36,334 nucleotides of DNA from Priapulus caudatus (Eukaryota; Priapulida; Priapulimorpha; Priapulimorphida; Priapulidae). Where the stretch lies: NCBI RefSeq assembly GCF_000485595.1, contig NW_014578438.1, positions 41,714 to 78,047 on the forward strand, in the 5' to 3' direction. Below the pieces are notes generated by a model. It was given only the letters and a program-made list of their open reading frames with translations. It did no database searches and was not told the origin of the DNA. Positions 12,293 to 24,300 of the stretch are shown one piece after another. The position numbers and the translations under genes were made by a program. Position 1 is the stretch's first letter; each line of letters starts with the position of its first letter.

Positions 12293-12428
12293 TGTAATGT
12301 CGCTCTTGCTGGGACATTCTATTAGGAACCACGCTAGCAGATAACTACTAAGTCAGCCATGTATGTTAGGAGAGAGAGAACATGCTCTTCTGTTTATTAG
12401 CGGTGGCAGCACTATACGATACATCACA
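12293..12428 (-). repeat. 3' LTR of Gypsy element (136 bp)
   Basis: On the minus strand it starts TGTGATGTATCG directly after the polypurine tract and ends CATTACA, followed by GTGAC (12292-12288). It contains AATAAA (GCTAATAAACAG). It is near-identical to the LTR at 7396-7531. It closes the element whose RNase H-integrase frame lies at 12662-14422. Confidence 0.88.
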
Positions 12429-12439
12429 TCTCCCTTCTT
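12429..12439 (-). promoter_or_regulatory. Polypurine tract of the right-arm Gypsy element
   Basis: AAGAAGGGAGA on the minus strand abuts the LTR start, the expected plus-strand DNA primer site in reverse transcription. Confidence 0.75.
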
Positions 12440-12661
12440 AAAATAGATTTTGCACAAAAGAACAATGTTCAAACTAATTATATATATACAGATTACATAA
12501 CTGATGAGTTAAATCTTGGCATATATAGTCATTTGTAGTCAGTGACTACAACGGAAAAATCAATACGAATTGAACAGTTCAATATGACGCAAGAACAATC
12601 ACAGGGGTAGACTACCCTCATGTTCACACAATCGACATTATTCTGGTCGATATCATGATGC

Positions 12662-14422
12662 TTATGTTCTATATCTTAATGGTTTGTGAACCACACGACC
12701 ACTTCTTGTAACTGTTTCACCAGCTTCCGGTGGCGGCTCATCTGACGGTGGTTGTTCGACTATGTCTGGCACAATCGGTTCATCTCGGTTGGGTTCATAC
12801 CGTACATAAGCAGCTCTGTTCTTTGGTTCAAACTGCTTTTCTGCTTCTTTTGACGGTCGAATATTTATTCGATTTCTTCTGTATTTTCTACCTGTTGTGG
12901 TTTCGACAACATACGATCGTGGCTTGTCGCTTCGGTCCTTGACGGTTGCTGGTTGCCAGGTGTGCTCATTCACCTGTACCCGTACACGATCACCTGGTTG
13001 TGACGTAAATAGTGACTTTCCTGCATGTCGGTCGAAATAATCCTTCTGAACATGTTGACGCGCGATGTGTTTAGCTACTACATCCGACGTGTCTTCTGCG
13101 TGTGGATATAACAACTTATGCGACGTAGGCAGTGTTGCTCTCAACCGGCGACTCATGAGGAGCTGTGCAGGCGATTTACCAATATTGTCTACTGGCGTGT
13201 TTCTCAAATCCAGCAATGCCAAATATGGATCGTTACCTTCCTCGCGACATTTCTTGATCATCGTTTTCATGGTTTTCACTGCATTCTCCGCTTGTCCGTT
13301 CGATTGTGGAAATCGAGGACTTGATGTGATATGGCGAAAGTCCCACGTTGCTGCAAATTTCAGAAATTCTGATGATGTCAGCTGCGGACCATTATCCGAC
13401 ATTAGCGTGTCTGGTATGCCATGTCTTGCGAAAACCGATTTCAGTTTGTTGATAACTGTTGTACTGGTTTGATCTCTCAGTTGCATCACTTCAGAGAACT
13501 TTGAGTAATAGTCAACAACAACTATATAATCGTCTCCATTACATGTAAATAGGTCGACGCCTACTTTTGACCACGGACGATCGGGTACTGTGTGCGGCAT
13601 TAACGGTTCTTTTGCGTTGTCCGTTTTGTATTTGGCACATACAGTACATTTCTCTACAGTCTCTTGAATCTGTTGACTCATGCCAGGCCAAAACAGTACA
13701 TCTCTGGCTCTTTGCTTGCTTCTCACGATGCCTTGATGCGACTCGTGTATTTTCTTCAGAGTTTCAGCTCGGAGCGTTTCGGGCACGATTACTCGGTCAC
13801 TTTTGAAAAGCAGCTGATCGTGGTACGCGATTTCATCTCGGAAACTCCAATATGGCTTCACTGATGCCGGACATTCATTCTTTGATTCTGGCCATCCATT
13901 TAACACGATGTCGCGCAGGGCCTGAAGACTAGCACTTTGACGAGTTGCTGTCTGAAACTGTTCTAGTTTCGCCTGTGACATCGGGAGTGAGCTGATAGTG
14001 TTCACATCAAGTAGTTCATCATATAGTGAATCATCGTGTTCGTTCAGGTAAGCTCTAGAGAGTGTATCAGCTATGAGTAACTCTTTTCCTGGCTTATATG
14101 TGACTTTCAGGTCGTAGCGTTGTAGATGTAATATCATTTTCTGGACCCTCGGTGTGAGTTGACAGAGATTTTTCTGGAAGATTGACACTAAAGGCTTGTG
14201 ATCTGTTTCGACTAGAACTGTCTTGCCGTATACGTAGTCGTGGAATCGTTTGCAACCGAATACGATAGCCAAGAGTTCTTTCTCTAGTTGCGAGTAGCCA
14301 TTCTTCTGTGTCGTGGTTAATGCGCGTGACGCATACGCGATCGGATGATCCTCTTGTAAGATACATCCACCTAGACCATCTTTTGAACTGTCAACCGATA
14401 GTGTGATCGGCTTACCAGACAA
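12662..14422 (-). CDS. Gypsy-type pol fragment: RNase H and integrase, frame open
   Basis: The 586-codon frame is the 3' part of a Ty3/Gypsy polyprotein. RNase H occupies about residues 5-125 (VDSSKDGLGG near the start, SQLEKELLAIV, ETDHKPL). An HHCC zinc-binding module follows at about 225-270 (HESHQG ... CTVC), then an integrase core with GVDLF, SDNGP and QSNGQAEN. Exactly 35 residues separate the second Asp from the Glu, the D,D-35-E spacing. A C-terminal GDRVRV..W module resembles the GPY/F domain; no chromodomain follows. There is no ATG start; the frame simply begins (TTG at 14422) where homology to the other copy ends. Protease and reverse transcriptase are missing, so the element is truncated and cannot move by itself. 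The reading frame itself shows no breaks. Confidence 0.92.
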   Translation of the reverse strand: MSGKPITLSVDSSKDGLGGCILQEDHPIAYASRALTTTQKNGYSQLEKELLAIVFGCKRFHDYVYGKTVLVETDHKPLVSIFQKNLCQLTPRVQKMILHLQRYDLKVTYKPGKELLIADTLSRAYLNEHDDSLYDELLDVNTISSLPMSQAKLEQFQTATRQSASLQALRDIVLNGWPESKNECPASVKPYWSFRDEIAYHDQLLFKSDRVIVPETLRAETLKKIHESHQGIVRSKQRARDVLFWPGMSQQIQETVEKCTVCAKYKTDNAKEPLMPHTVPDRPWSKVGVDLFTCNGDDYIVVVDYYSKFSEVMQLRDQTSTTVINKLKSVFARHGIPDTLMSDNGPQLTSSEFLKFAATWDFRHITSSPRFPQSNGQAENAVKTMKTMIKKCREEGNDPYLALLDLRNTPVDNIGKSPAQLLMSRRLRATLPTSHKLLYPHAEDTSDVVAKHIARQHVQKDYFDRHAGKSLFTSQPGDRVRVQVNEHTWQPATVKDRSDKPRSYVVETTTGRKYRRNRINIRPSKEAEKQFEPKNRAAYVRYEPNRDEPIVPDIVEQPPSDEPPPEAGETVTRSGRVVHKPLRYRT

Positions 14423-14434
14423 TGTGTCTAGACA

Positions 14435-14468
14435 ATACGCCTGTCCGCAGTGTACTGTGGAGGCGTAT
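14435..14468. repeat. Near-perfect hairpin at the end of the right arm
   Basis: ATACGCCT (14435-14442) pairs with AGGCGTAT (14461-14468). After a 2-nt bulge, CCGCAGT pairs with ACTGTGG around a 2-nt loop, with one G-T pair. It lies within about 15 bp of the point where homology to the Gypsy element stops. Confidence 0.75.
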
Positions 14469-15311
14469 GTAAAATGAACGCGAGCGATAAGAGTTTCAAA
14501 GGCAAACGATGAAAGTCATATTAAATGATGAAATTTCTTCCTTTTTTGATGTATTTTATTAAAAGGGAAGGGTCGGTACGGGACGCGGGACACATGGGCA
14601 AAATACGGGACGATCCCGTACAATACGGGACGTCTGGTCACCCAGCCTGGGCTATATAAAGAATTTGGCATCATCGAAAACATATATCTGGTAAGTTTCA
14701 TCATTGTAGCCTTGTATAGCTTTGTAGCATTGTAGCTTTGTAGTTGATTTTCATAGTTTAGTTTTCCAGAAGTTTGAGGGTCCACAACCAGGGGCGGATC
14801 CAGGATTTTTGAAAAGGGGGTGTCCAGGAAGAAATAAAGGGCACTTTCTCCTGCTTACTTTTTCTGGTGTTTTAAAAAGCTGCCGAAGGCCTCTTAGGTG
14901 GGGTTTGGGAGTCCTCCCCCAAGATTTTTTTTAAAAAATTGGTGCATTCTGAGAGCATCTGAGCAGTAATTATGATGTCTAGAATGCAAAAATTTATCAG
15001 ACCCGGTCCCCCGGACGCCTGCGGACCCCTCTTTGCCCATTTCTAGGTTTTTATAACGAATTTACATATATATTATAAGTGGCCGTTGTTTCAGTTGAGT
15101 TCGGTCCACTGTTGTTTACAATGTGGTATAAATTGCTAAAACCACATTGTACATTTGAACCGATATCTCCCGATTTGTCATTTTTGTGAGACCAACAATT
15201 AGACACGGAATTAGTTTAATGATTAAGGTAACACTTGAGCTCAAGTTTATCGAGTTAAACACAATAAATCATAGGTAGACTAAGGCTACTAAATGTTGAA
15301 TTTTGCCGGTT
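14469..15311. other. Region 3' of SCFD2: transposon ends, no gene
   Basis: Contains a segment rich in ACGGGAC near 14577-14640 ending TGGTCACCCAGCC, which resembles the terminus of hAT-type elements (GGTGACCAGACGTCCCG when reversed). A dispersed repeat starting AGGGGCGGATCCAGGA lies near 14792-15010. Minus-strand ATTAAA (15215-15210) and AATAAA (14560-14555) are candidate poly(A) signals for SCFD2. No coding frame supported. Confidence 0.5.
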
Positions 15312-18300
15312 TCAGTCTGTCTTACTCCTATTGATAGACTCCTGATTATATTCATGGTAAATTGCCATAGGAACATCTGGAATAAGCAACGGGGTGAGTT
15401 GATTAAACAAATGTACCTGTATGCCACTTTTGCAGGAATCAACAATGTCTTTAATCAGTTTCACCTCACACGGTGCCACACCTCCAACAATGAACACAAT
15501 CAACAAGGGGGCGTCCGTCGGTCTAGGTTTGCTCACGTTCATGAATAAGCTGGAAATTATACATTAGATGTTAGGTTTAGCAAACTTCTTCTGGCCAATA
15601 TTAACATACTATCTCTAATTGTTAAGAGTATAACAATCGCCATGCTATTATATTTATTGCTTCACAATGTAATCACAACAATCTTAAGGATAAGCGCAAC
15701 CACCATATGATAATGGAGTAATTATTTAATGGCAGTGATATCAACATGCCATCACAAGCAAAATCAGAACCACATCCATGATCCTAGCAACTGCACTTTA
15801 AGGATATATACACTCAAGCTTTTATGCGAAAGTTTATTGATTTTTCATTATCATTCTTATTCAGTGGTTAACACTAGGTGCCACCTTTGTACATGCTTAT
15901 TTCTCCATATAACGACGCACGTTAACTTTCAGAGCGTTTTTACGTTTACATTCCAACTTTCGGTCGATTAGTAGAAAAGTTTATCAGCTCGTCAACTTTT
16001 CAGCAAAAAATTGAGTGTAAACCCAGCTTTATAGAGCAATACCTGTAGAAAAGCTTGAGTGTATCCTTAACCAAAAAAACCTTAGTAAAAGCTTTTTTAT
16101 TTTTGACAAAAGGAACAACATAATTAACACTTTTAAATGCTAACATGAACTTCTGTGTTGCCTGAAAGCCCAGATGACATTCAATTAAGTAGCACATTAT
16201 TCACATATATCATATATTGTGCCCATGTTAAAATTGATGTAGCACACTGGTTTGGTCCAACTGAATGTAAAAATATAATTATGTGCAATGAGTGCATAAA
16301 AAAATATGCAGGCCTGCATTGCAGCATGGCAGGTGATAGTTGCAATAATATATATATAGAGTATTACAAATGCATATACCTAAACCCTGTCTTGATTAAA
16401 TCGCGTATTCCTGTAGATTTGCATTCAACGTCTACCAGCTCTGGCTTATCTGAACTGAAGATGTCTAGCAGGACTTGCTTGATTAATGGCCTGTAGGTTG
16501 CTGGCTGCATACCATCACCAGAGTTATATATAGACCTGCAAAGCACAGTGCAAAGTTAAAATTCAAGGTAACACAACACCTGCACAAAACCTAAGCCTAA
16601 TAATGATCTAATATTCATCTTCCTCACCTCAGCACGACAAAATGCATTCAGTTTAATGTGTTAAATTGAAACAACTTTTAGTAACAACATTTAGATATAC
16701 CTGCCAGCGAGTAGTTTCTGTAATAAAACATCACAAAATGTTCGTAATATTAAATAAGCCACAGATAACAAATGAAGTTCTACAATTTCAAAATATCATC
16801 ATTATGAAGTCAAGTGAATGACTATAGCACCAGATGCAATACAAGTAGGCCTATGAAATTGCTATATGTTCATATAACACATAACCATCACAGTCATTGC
16901 ACTAAGTACATCAGGGGTAAATCTAACCCATTTTGCCTGGGAGAATCCACGTTCAGGTTGTATTCTCCACCACCGTTAGCTACGACCCCATACAGGAGTT
17001 TTTCCATACAATTTGTAAAATCTTGTAATAAATACATAATAACTATAGTTTCATTATGGAAAAGCATTGTAAATGGAAATTATGGTCACCCAACTGTTTA
17101 GATCCCCAAATTTTAAACATTGCTGCCACAGAACTACTTTCTAAAACCTGTTCAGGTTTGATAGAGAAATTTTGTGAAAGGAGCACTCCAAATGAGTTTC
17201 AATGTATCTTTCAACAAGTATGTATAAATAAAAAATTTTGTGCACGTCCCTAACACCCCCGTCAGACCGGGGTGGCGTCCTTACTGCGCTGCTACGGCGA
17301 CGAAAAATTGGCCCAGAGCGCGTCAAGGTCGCCATAAGCGTGGTATAAGCGTGGTGGAAACGCCAGACATCGCGCTGTGGTCGCCATGGTCGCCAATGAT
17401 CGCCAATGATCGCCGAGTCACGGCGTTTGTTTTTAGCATGTTCAAACCAAACGCCAAGGTTCGGCGATCTGACCTGGAACGCGGTGAGAACGCGGTGGGG
17501 TCGCGAAGGTCGTGAGACAAGCGTCGTAACATCCCCATGAACGTAGTACACGCGCAGTACACGCGTGGCAAAGACGCTGCAAAAATGGTAACATTTACAA
17601 CAGCGACTTCATGGATCTGTCTCATCCGATCTGCCAATTTGTTTCATGCCGATCTGTCTCGGCCACCACGGCCTCGGCCTCTGGTAGCTTGTTTCTTCGG
17701 CATCGTGTTTCTACTCAGCAAACGCACAACTATACAGTTGAAATTTCTGAAAATCTGACCAGCTTATATAGTCGCCGTGAGAACGTGGTAGAAACGCTGT
17801 GAGGTCGCCGTGCAGTCGCGATACACGTAGAAGACGCGTGGTATGAACCCCATGAGCGTGGTGAGAGCGCTGCGGGATCGCCGGTGATCGCCGTTGCCAA
17901 GCCCATAGATCTTAATAGAAACGCCATAAGCGCGGAGAGGTCGTGGCGGGCGCGCCGTGAGAACGCGGTATGATCGCACAGGTTGCGGTAAGAGCGCGGT
18001 TTTTGTCAAGTTTGTAATTTGTTGGGACTTTTTCTCGCGTTGTGTTCACGTTTGCCGGCGACCTTGTACATTTTCTGGTCGCCGTACGGTCGCGGATGGT
18101 CGCCGTCCAGTCTGCCGGGGGTGTACGCATACACTCAGGGTTCGAAACAAGCATTTCCATTCAAGCATATGTATTTTACTTACTGATAGAGCTTATTACA
18201 GAACAATTTCATTGCTCATTGAATGGACAGGGTGGTCCACAACTTAAAATTCAAACATGTACAACTGGGAACTTTAGAGGAGTACTTTAGATATTATTTG

Positions 18301-21300
18301 AAATTATGTGTGCGCTGCGCACATCACGAGAACGAACCACGACGTCACTTGCGGCCGGGGTCCAGGGAATAGGGGCCCGCCTTAGGGCCCTGGAAGCCCA
18401 GGGGTTTTAGATGCTCTCTGGTGCAATCTGAGCATTATTTTAGAGCAATTTTGCACAAAATTTATGACCTATATTTCAAAATGATTTGGGTTGAGTCAAG
18501 AGTCATGAGTGATGAGTAATTTTTTATTGTTCAATTTGTATACTAGTGTGAATGTAACCTGTAAAATGTTATAAAGCAATGTGCGAAAAATGCAAATAAA
18601 TATACTATAAGGTGAAACTATATTTCGCGATATTTAATTCAGAGTGAGCGCCGTTACTGAGTAGAAAATCAAATATTGTAATAAAGGCTTTAAATTCCCA
18701 GTTTCCTTTTCCTAATTGCTGCCCAGGGATCTGCTGCCTCATGGAAGGGGAAGTCCTGAGCTGATGGGCCTTCCACAGACACCATCATAAGTGCATTTAC
18801 TTTGTTCTGATTCAGTCTTAATTAGAAGTCTAGTTAGAAGGAATCTGATGAAATAGCTAGGCTGGTTATTGTGAGCTGTTTTTTATTCATATCGGATTGC
18901 GAAGCGCTATGATATGAGGCTCATGACAAGTGAAAGTCGGACAAGTTATTCGTTTGGCTAGTTGCCCGATTGGACAACTAAAAAATGTCTAGCTGTGTAA
19001 TATTCCTAACATCCTTTAAGGCAGGGCGCTATCGCACGACATTCTCACATTATATTTTCAAAGGTCGCCGAAAAAAGCGGCCTGCATCGCAAGGCACGGG
19101 TCTGTGGCTGTGCACATCGACACTGCGTACGTGCCTGCTGGCGGCATTAATTGAAGTACGGGGGGAGAGGCGCACGATTGTTTCAGTCGCGTGGTGGTAA
19201 TCACTACTAAAATGTAGGGGGTGGGCACCGCTGGGCTATGAGAGAGAGCGACAGCAAAACTCGTTCCTGGAATTGAAGAAAAAGGTACAATCGGGAATGA
19301 CACACGATCGAGTGTGCCGGCACGCAAAAATAAACGTGTGAATTTCATTACAATTTTCCATGGCTTACCGTTCTATAATCCTATGGGTCTACGTAGGCAT
19401 GCCCGCAGGTACACACGCAGACGCACACACACAGGCACGGACACACAGGCACGCGCACAGGCACGCACGCAGGCACGCGCACAGGCACGCACGCAGGCAC
19501 GGACACACAGGCACGCGCACAGGCACGCACGCACGCATGAATCAGAAGACGTAGACGCACTGTATGATTCGACTGCGCGACAAGTGGGAGCCCATGTACA
19601 GAGTAAAACAGTGTAATAGACTGTAATAGTGTATGCTACAAGAGTGCGCTGCGACTACGCGTGCGTCGTCCCGTTCGACAGTGCAGTGCAGTTGCATTTT
19701 GCTTTGTTTGTGTTGTTTCTTGCTTTGATATTTCAAACCTGTCGCCCTGAAATCCAAACCTGTCGGCAATTTTCAAACCTGTCGGCCCAAAACTCAAACC
19801 TGTCGGCCTTAGATGTTAAAACCCCTCGTGGACCACAATGGAATCGAATACATTCTATATCAAACCTTTGACTCACCTGTACTGCTTTAGACCCTTTCGA
19901 GCTGATTGAAGGCTGTCCAGCTTATGAAACAAGCCCTGCATTGCAGCCAGCACTGATATACCACCACGGGTACCACCAACTGCAAAGATGAAGTACTTCA
20001 TTATCTTATTGCTGCCCAAAATTAAGCAACTTCATTACAGACTGTTGTAGCATGCGACCATAAGTACACTTTTATTTTCTTACAGCATTGAATACATTTT
20101 TTATAATAAATAAAATTACAATAAATGTATTTGAAATTCATACATTTCATTACATTCATACCAAACTCCTGCAGGTAAGTTGGCAACGAATCATAATCCT
20201 CCGAGACGGCATCAGAGAGCAGAGGAATCAGTTCCTTTTCATCCTCTGTGTTTGCCAAACATCCTTCATCACTCAGTGAATACAGAAACACTAACAGTAC
20301 AACAATGTCCTCCATAGACAGCTTTCTGAAAGAGAAGTGAGGAAATGTTTCTAAAATGCACAGATTTCAGACACACACAGCCTGTTGGGCAATAATACCA
20401 AATGTCAATTTAAGCACACTCTCTTCTTACATGTTCATTACGAGAAGTCATTGTAATTCTTTTTTTAAAATGATTTTTATTGAAGTGTTTAATTAATAAT
20501 TAATAGACCAGCCAACCTGTGATTCATGAAAATAGTAAGGATTTTATTTTCTTGCAGCAGGCGGCCATTTTGTTTGTATGTTATGCGTGCAATGAATGAT
20601 GGGACTAACTCTAGATCACGCGAAAACAACGTGAACGCGTGATCCAATATGGCTGCGCCCACAATCGCCAGATATTTCTCGGCTCACAATGTAAAAAACA
20701 TTAATTTTCACAAGTCGTAAAAGTTTTTCAGTTTGATCGTACATTCATAGAAACATCATGGAATTCGTAAGGAATACAAAAAAATCGTAAGAGTTGGCCA
20801 GGTCTGAATTAATAATTAAATTGTAAAAACAAAAACGTAATAATGCACTGCCATGACCTGGAGATGCTTCACCTGGCTTTTCTGTCTGTAATCAGGCGTG
20901 ACATTTGTTTTAGCGGTTGAATTCCTTCACTGTCAGCCATATTCTGCATCAATAGTTTCTCTATACTGAGAAGTTCCTCCATCTTACTACTCTTTGGCTC
21001 AGTCAATGCCTGTACTGCTCCCAGTGCTACCTGAAGCAAGCCGCTGTGACGCTGAATAGCAAGCTGATTGCCCCTGTGCATAAGTAGAGAGTGATTATTT
21101 TTGATGTGTAGATTAATGCAACATTTAGTTCCATCTTGTTAGCAGCAAAATCCGCAGCTTGTCTCATACGTGCTGTAAACGACAGCCCAGAAACCACACA
21201 ATTACCTGTTAAATACGTAGTACCTCTCCATTTGAACACAGGTTAAACGACATGTGCTGGGCATTAATCCTTTCAGTAAACAGATATTAGAGGTTTGAGT

Positions 21301-24300
21301 TTGTGTTACCAATCAGCTTGCACATAAATCCACCTGTTGATGCTGGATGTACTGTTTACAGTCTACCTACCTAAACTTGCACAGATGCCCCTGAAGTAGA
21401 TCTGCAGAGATGCGACCCATTTTCAGCTGCAACGGCAGTTTCTCTCTTTGCAGCACGTCCACTAGTTGTCTATTTAGATCCATCAGTGCCTCCTGCAAAA
21501 TTTACACACTACAATATCCACTGATTACAATGTAGTGATCACGAGTCAAAACTAAATCTAAAGTCAATATCAGAATAGAATTTAAAAGCAGAGGCTTACA
21601 CGATTTATGACACTTAGAAAGCAAAAATGCTCGAATGATGTTGCTCTATTATGTACTACAGTATCTGATATTGAAGGGTGCTTGTTATCAGAAAGGTCCA
21701 CACGATTCATATGCAGAGATGTACCTGGACGCAATGAAGTGACAACACACCTTTTGTTTGCAACCAACCAGGTTGCTCATCATGGCAGTGGTAACGGGAG
21801 AATTGGGATGGGCCAGAGAACCGGGCACTAACCTGCAATGCTTTACCACCCTGCAAATTAATTTGATGTTAAAACAAGCTCAGTATGGCTTTTATTAATG
21901 CTGACATGCAGTGATCAGTCAGAAACACATAAACCATCAACTTGTATCTTAGTAACCAAGAGAGTACTAGCTATTAATGGATTACTACTGTAAATAATGC
22001 TATCAATACTATGAAGCATAAAAAATGCAATCAGAACTTCAAGGAAGGGACATTTATTCAATTCCGACTTACTTGTCTGTATAAAGCATGGGCAACATAT
22101 CAACCATAACATCATTGTCATGACCTGGTAACCGTGGCAACATCTGCAGAATACGATCCAGCATAGTATCGCCGTGGTGACCAGCACAGCCGGCCAAATC
22201 CAGTGTGCGATCTACGAACAGGATTGATGCTCTTTTCTGCGCAATCTACATTGAATGATAAAGGAACAATCATTACCATGACCATACTGTTGTTGTAGAT
22301 GATATCAAGATATATCACACTAATAATGACTAACAGTAACATGACAAGGCCTAAGAAAAAAAGATGTTTGTTTCCGCTAACGAGCTAAAAAAAATTTGGA
22401 CACGGTAGGCAGGCAAAACATTTTTTTTTATCAAATATTATTTTTTGTATTCTAACAATACTTCTTTTATACTTATAATAGCCCATATAATGACTTCAAA
22501 GTCAAATCAATGCATTCAACCGATCGATATCACGTTGGTTTATTTTGTTTGTTTTTTAAATATTTATTTTTTTTTTGCCGATCACAATAAAAAGTTTCGA
22601 CACAGGGGTTTAAACTGGACTCGGTCACGTTAGCGGAACAAACCTCTTTTTTTTAGGCCCAAATGATTACCTTCTTCCTATTTCTGGCCGATGGAGTTGC
22701 AGCTAGCTCTGTTGCTATGAGGGAACTAGTGCTACCGATGCTATAGCAGTCATCACGTATTGCAAGATCTTCAAACAATTTGTCGAAGCATTCAACAAAT
22801 AACTGCAAAATATACATTTATAAATGAATCATTCAGCAATACATCAGTGTGATCACCATCTGCTTTCTCTGCATTTACATCTGCCCATTCATACAAATCT
22901 TTACTACCATTTTTCTTTGTATATGCCCACATGTTTCTGTTACCATATATTCACTTTTCAATTATAAATGAAATACAAACAAATTGGGCACTGGCATTAC
23001 ACCGTCTAACTTGTGCTGCCCCCTGTGAAGATACATCTGAACTAATCAAAAGCACTATTATATTAATAACTAACTAGTGTATCTCTGAACAACTCCCTGT
23101 TTAAGACATACATACACACATGCATAATCTCACTGAACCATAGGGTACAACATAAAAAATCGTGATCCTGCTTTTTTTAAATTAAACCACAAATGCTCTG
23201 TCTGTTGTGAGAAGGTTAAACATCGACTCTGCTGACGCAGTACTAACAGTGGTGCTGCTAGGGTTGTAAGCAAATTATCAGCAGCTGTAAGTGTGTTTTA
23301 TGTATTTGTGTGCATATGCTAATGCACATGTGAAAACATCCGCCCAGTACCTGTATTTTAGCCTGTAGGTTGTGGTGAAGATGGGTAATATCAAACTCCT
23401 TTAGATTTGGTTTCTGTGGTAACAAAAATAGACATGAAAATGTAATAGATTAATGTATTAAAAAAAGAATACATCTACGTGTATTATTTCACTTCTGGAC
23501 AATAAAACACACCCGAAGTTTATGTTGCATAAGGTAACCAGACCCTGTCTCACCTTTCCAGATGGCATGCCTTCACTAGACTGCATAGTGCTGACATCTT
23601 CAGGCAAAAGTGGGAAAAACTCAGAGAAGGGTGGTGTGACAAACAATTGCGGCGTAATACTTGCACAGAACACTGGGCAATATATGACCTCAGCAGTATA
23701 ATTCTGAAATTAAACACAATACCAAACATTTAATGTAGAGTTAACAAAAGAGCTATACACACAATAACAAAAGAGCTATACATACAACTTCACAACAAAT
23801 GTACAATACCATACAACAACAAGTGCCGCGGAGCGACAGCGCTCATCTAACGTCTACTGCGGTGACTCTGTGGTGGAGTGGTGGGATTCTAGTAAACTCT
23901 GTTAGTCCCAAATGTGTTCACATACACGCCGAAACAGTGGAAGGCACAGGGATGGTATCAGGAACCTTCTCAAAGGAATGTTCGTTGGGATCGTTATGAA
24001 AGTTGCCACGAGTTGGCGCGTACGTTTAAGTGCCTTCAGATTAAAGATGGAAGCTCCCATCGTACGTAGTAGTAATAACTATTCGCAAGCCTACAGGCTG
24101 AAATAGAGAGCTGCCACCTGTAACTAATTAACGCAGGCAAAAACTACACAGTACTACCACCACATGCACTAGCACTGGCAGTGGCCACTGGCAGTGGCAT
24201 ACGTTACATGTAACACACTGACAGTACAGAATGCCCTAGAAATTATACGATTTAAGGAGCATAAACCCTCTTCAACCAAATTTAGCTTTTGAAATTTCAC

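Noticed and set aside
12730-13864. Plus-strand frames opposite the Gypsy integrase
   Set aside because: Antisense shadows of a clear minus-strand coding region with catalytic motifs.
15312-15416. Possible intron after GIQ (GTACAT) in the last SCFD2 exon
   Set aside because: The donor is weak and reading through reaches a stop with a segment resembling the family C-terminus; no better downstream exon was seen.
19314-19616. 100-codon plus-strand frame with Arg/His/Ala/Gln repeats
   Set aside because: Caused by the GGCACGCGCACA minisatellite in SCFD2 intron 12.
23800-24120. Possible plus-strand exon in SCFD2 intron 3
   Set aside because: Two overlapping short frames without recognisable protein similarity or a convincing splice pair.
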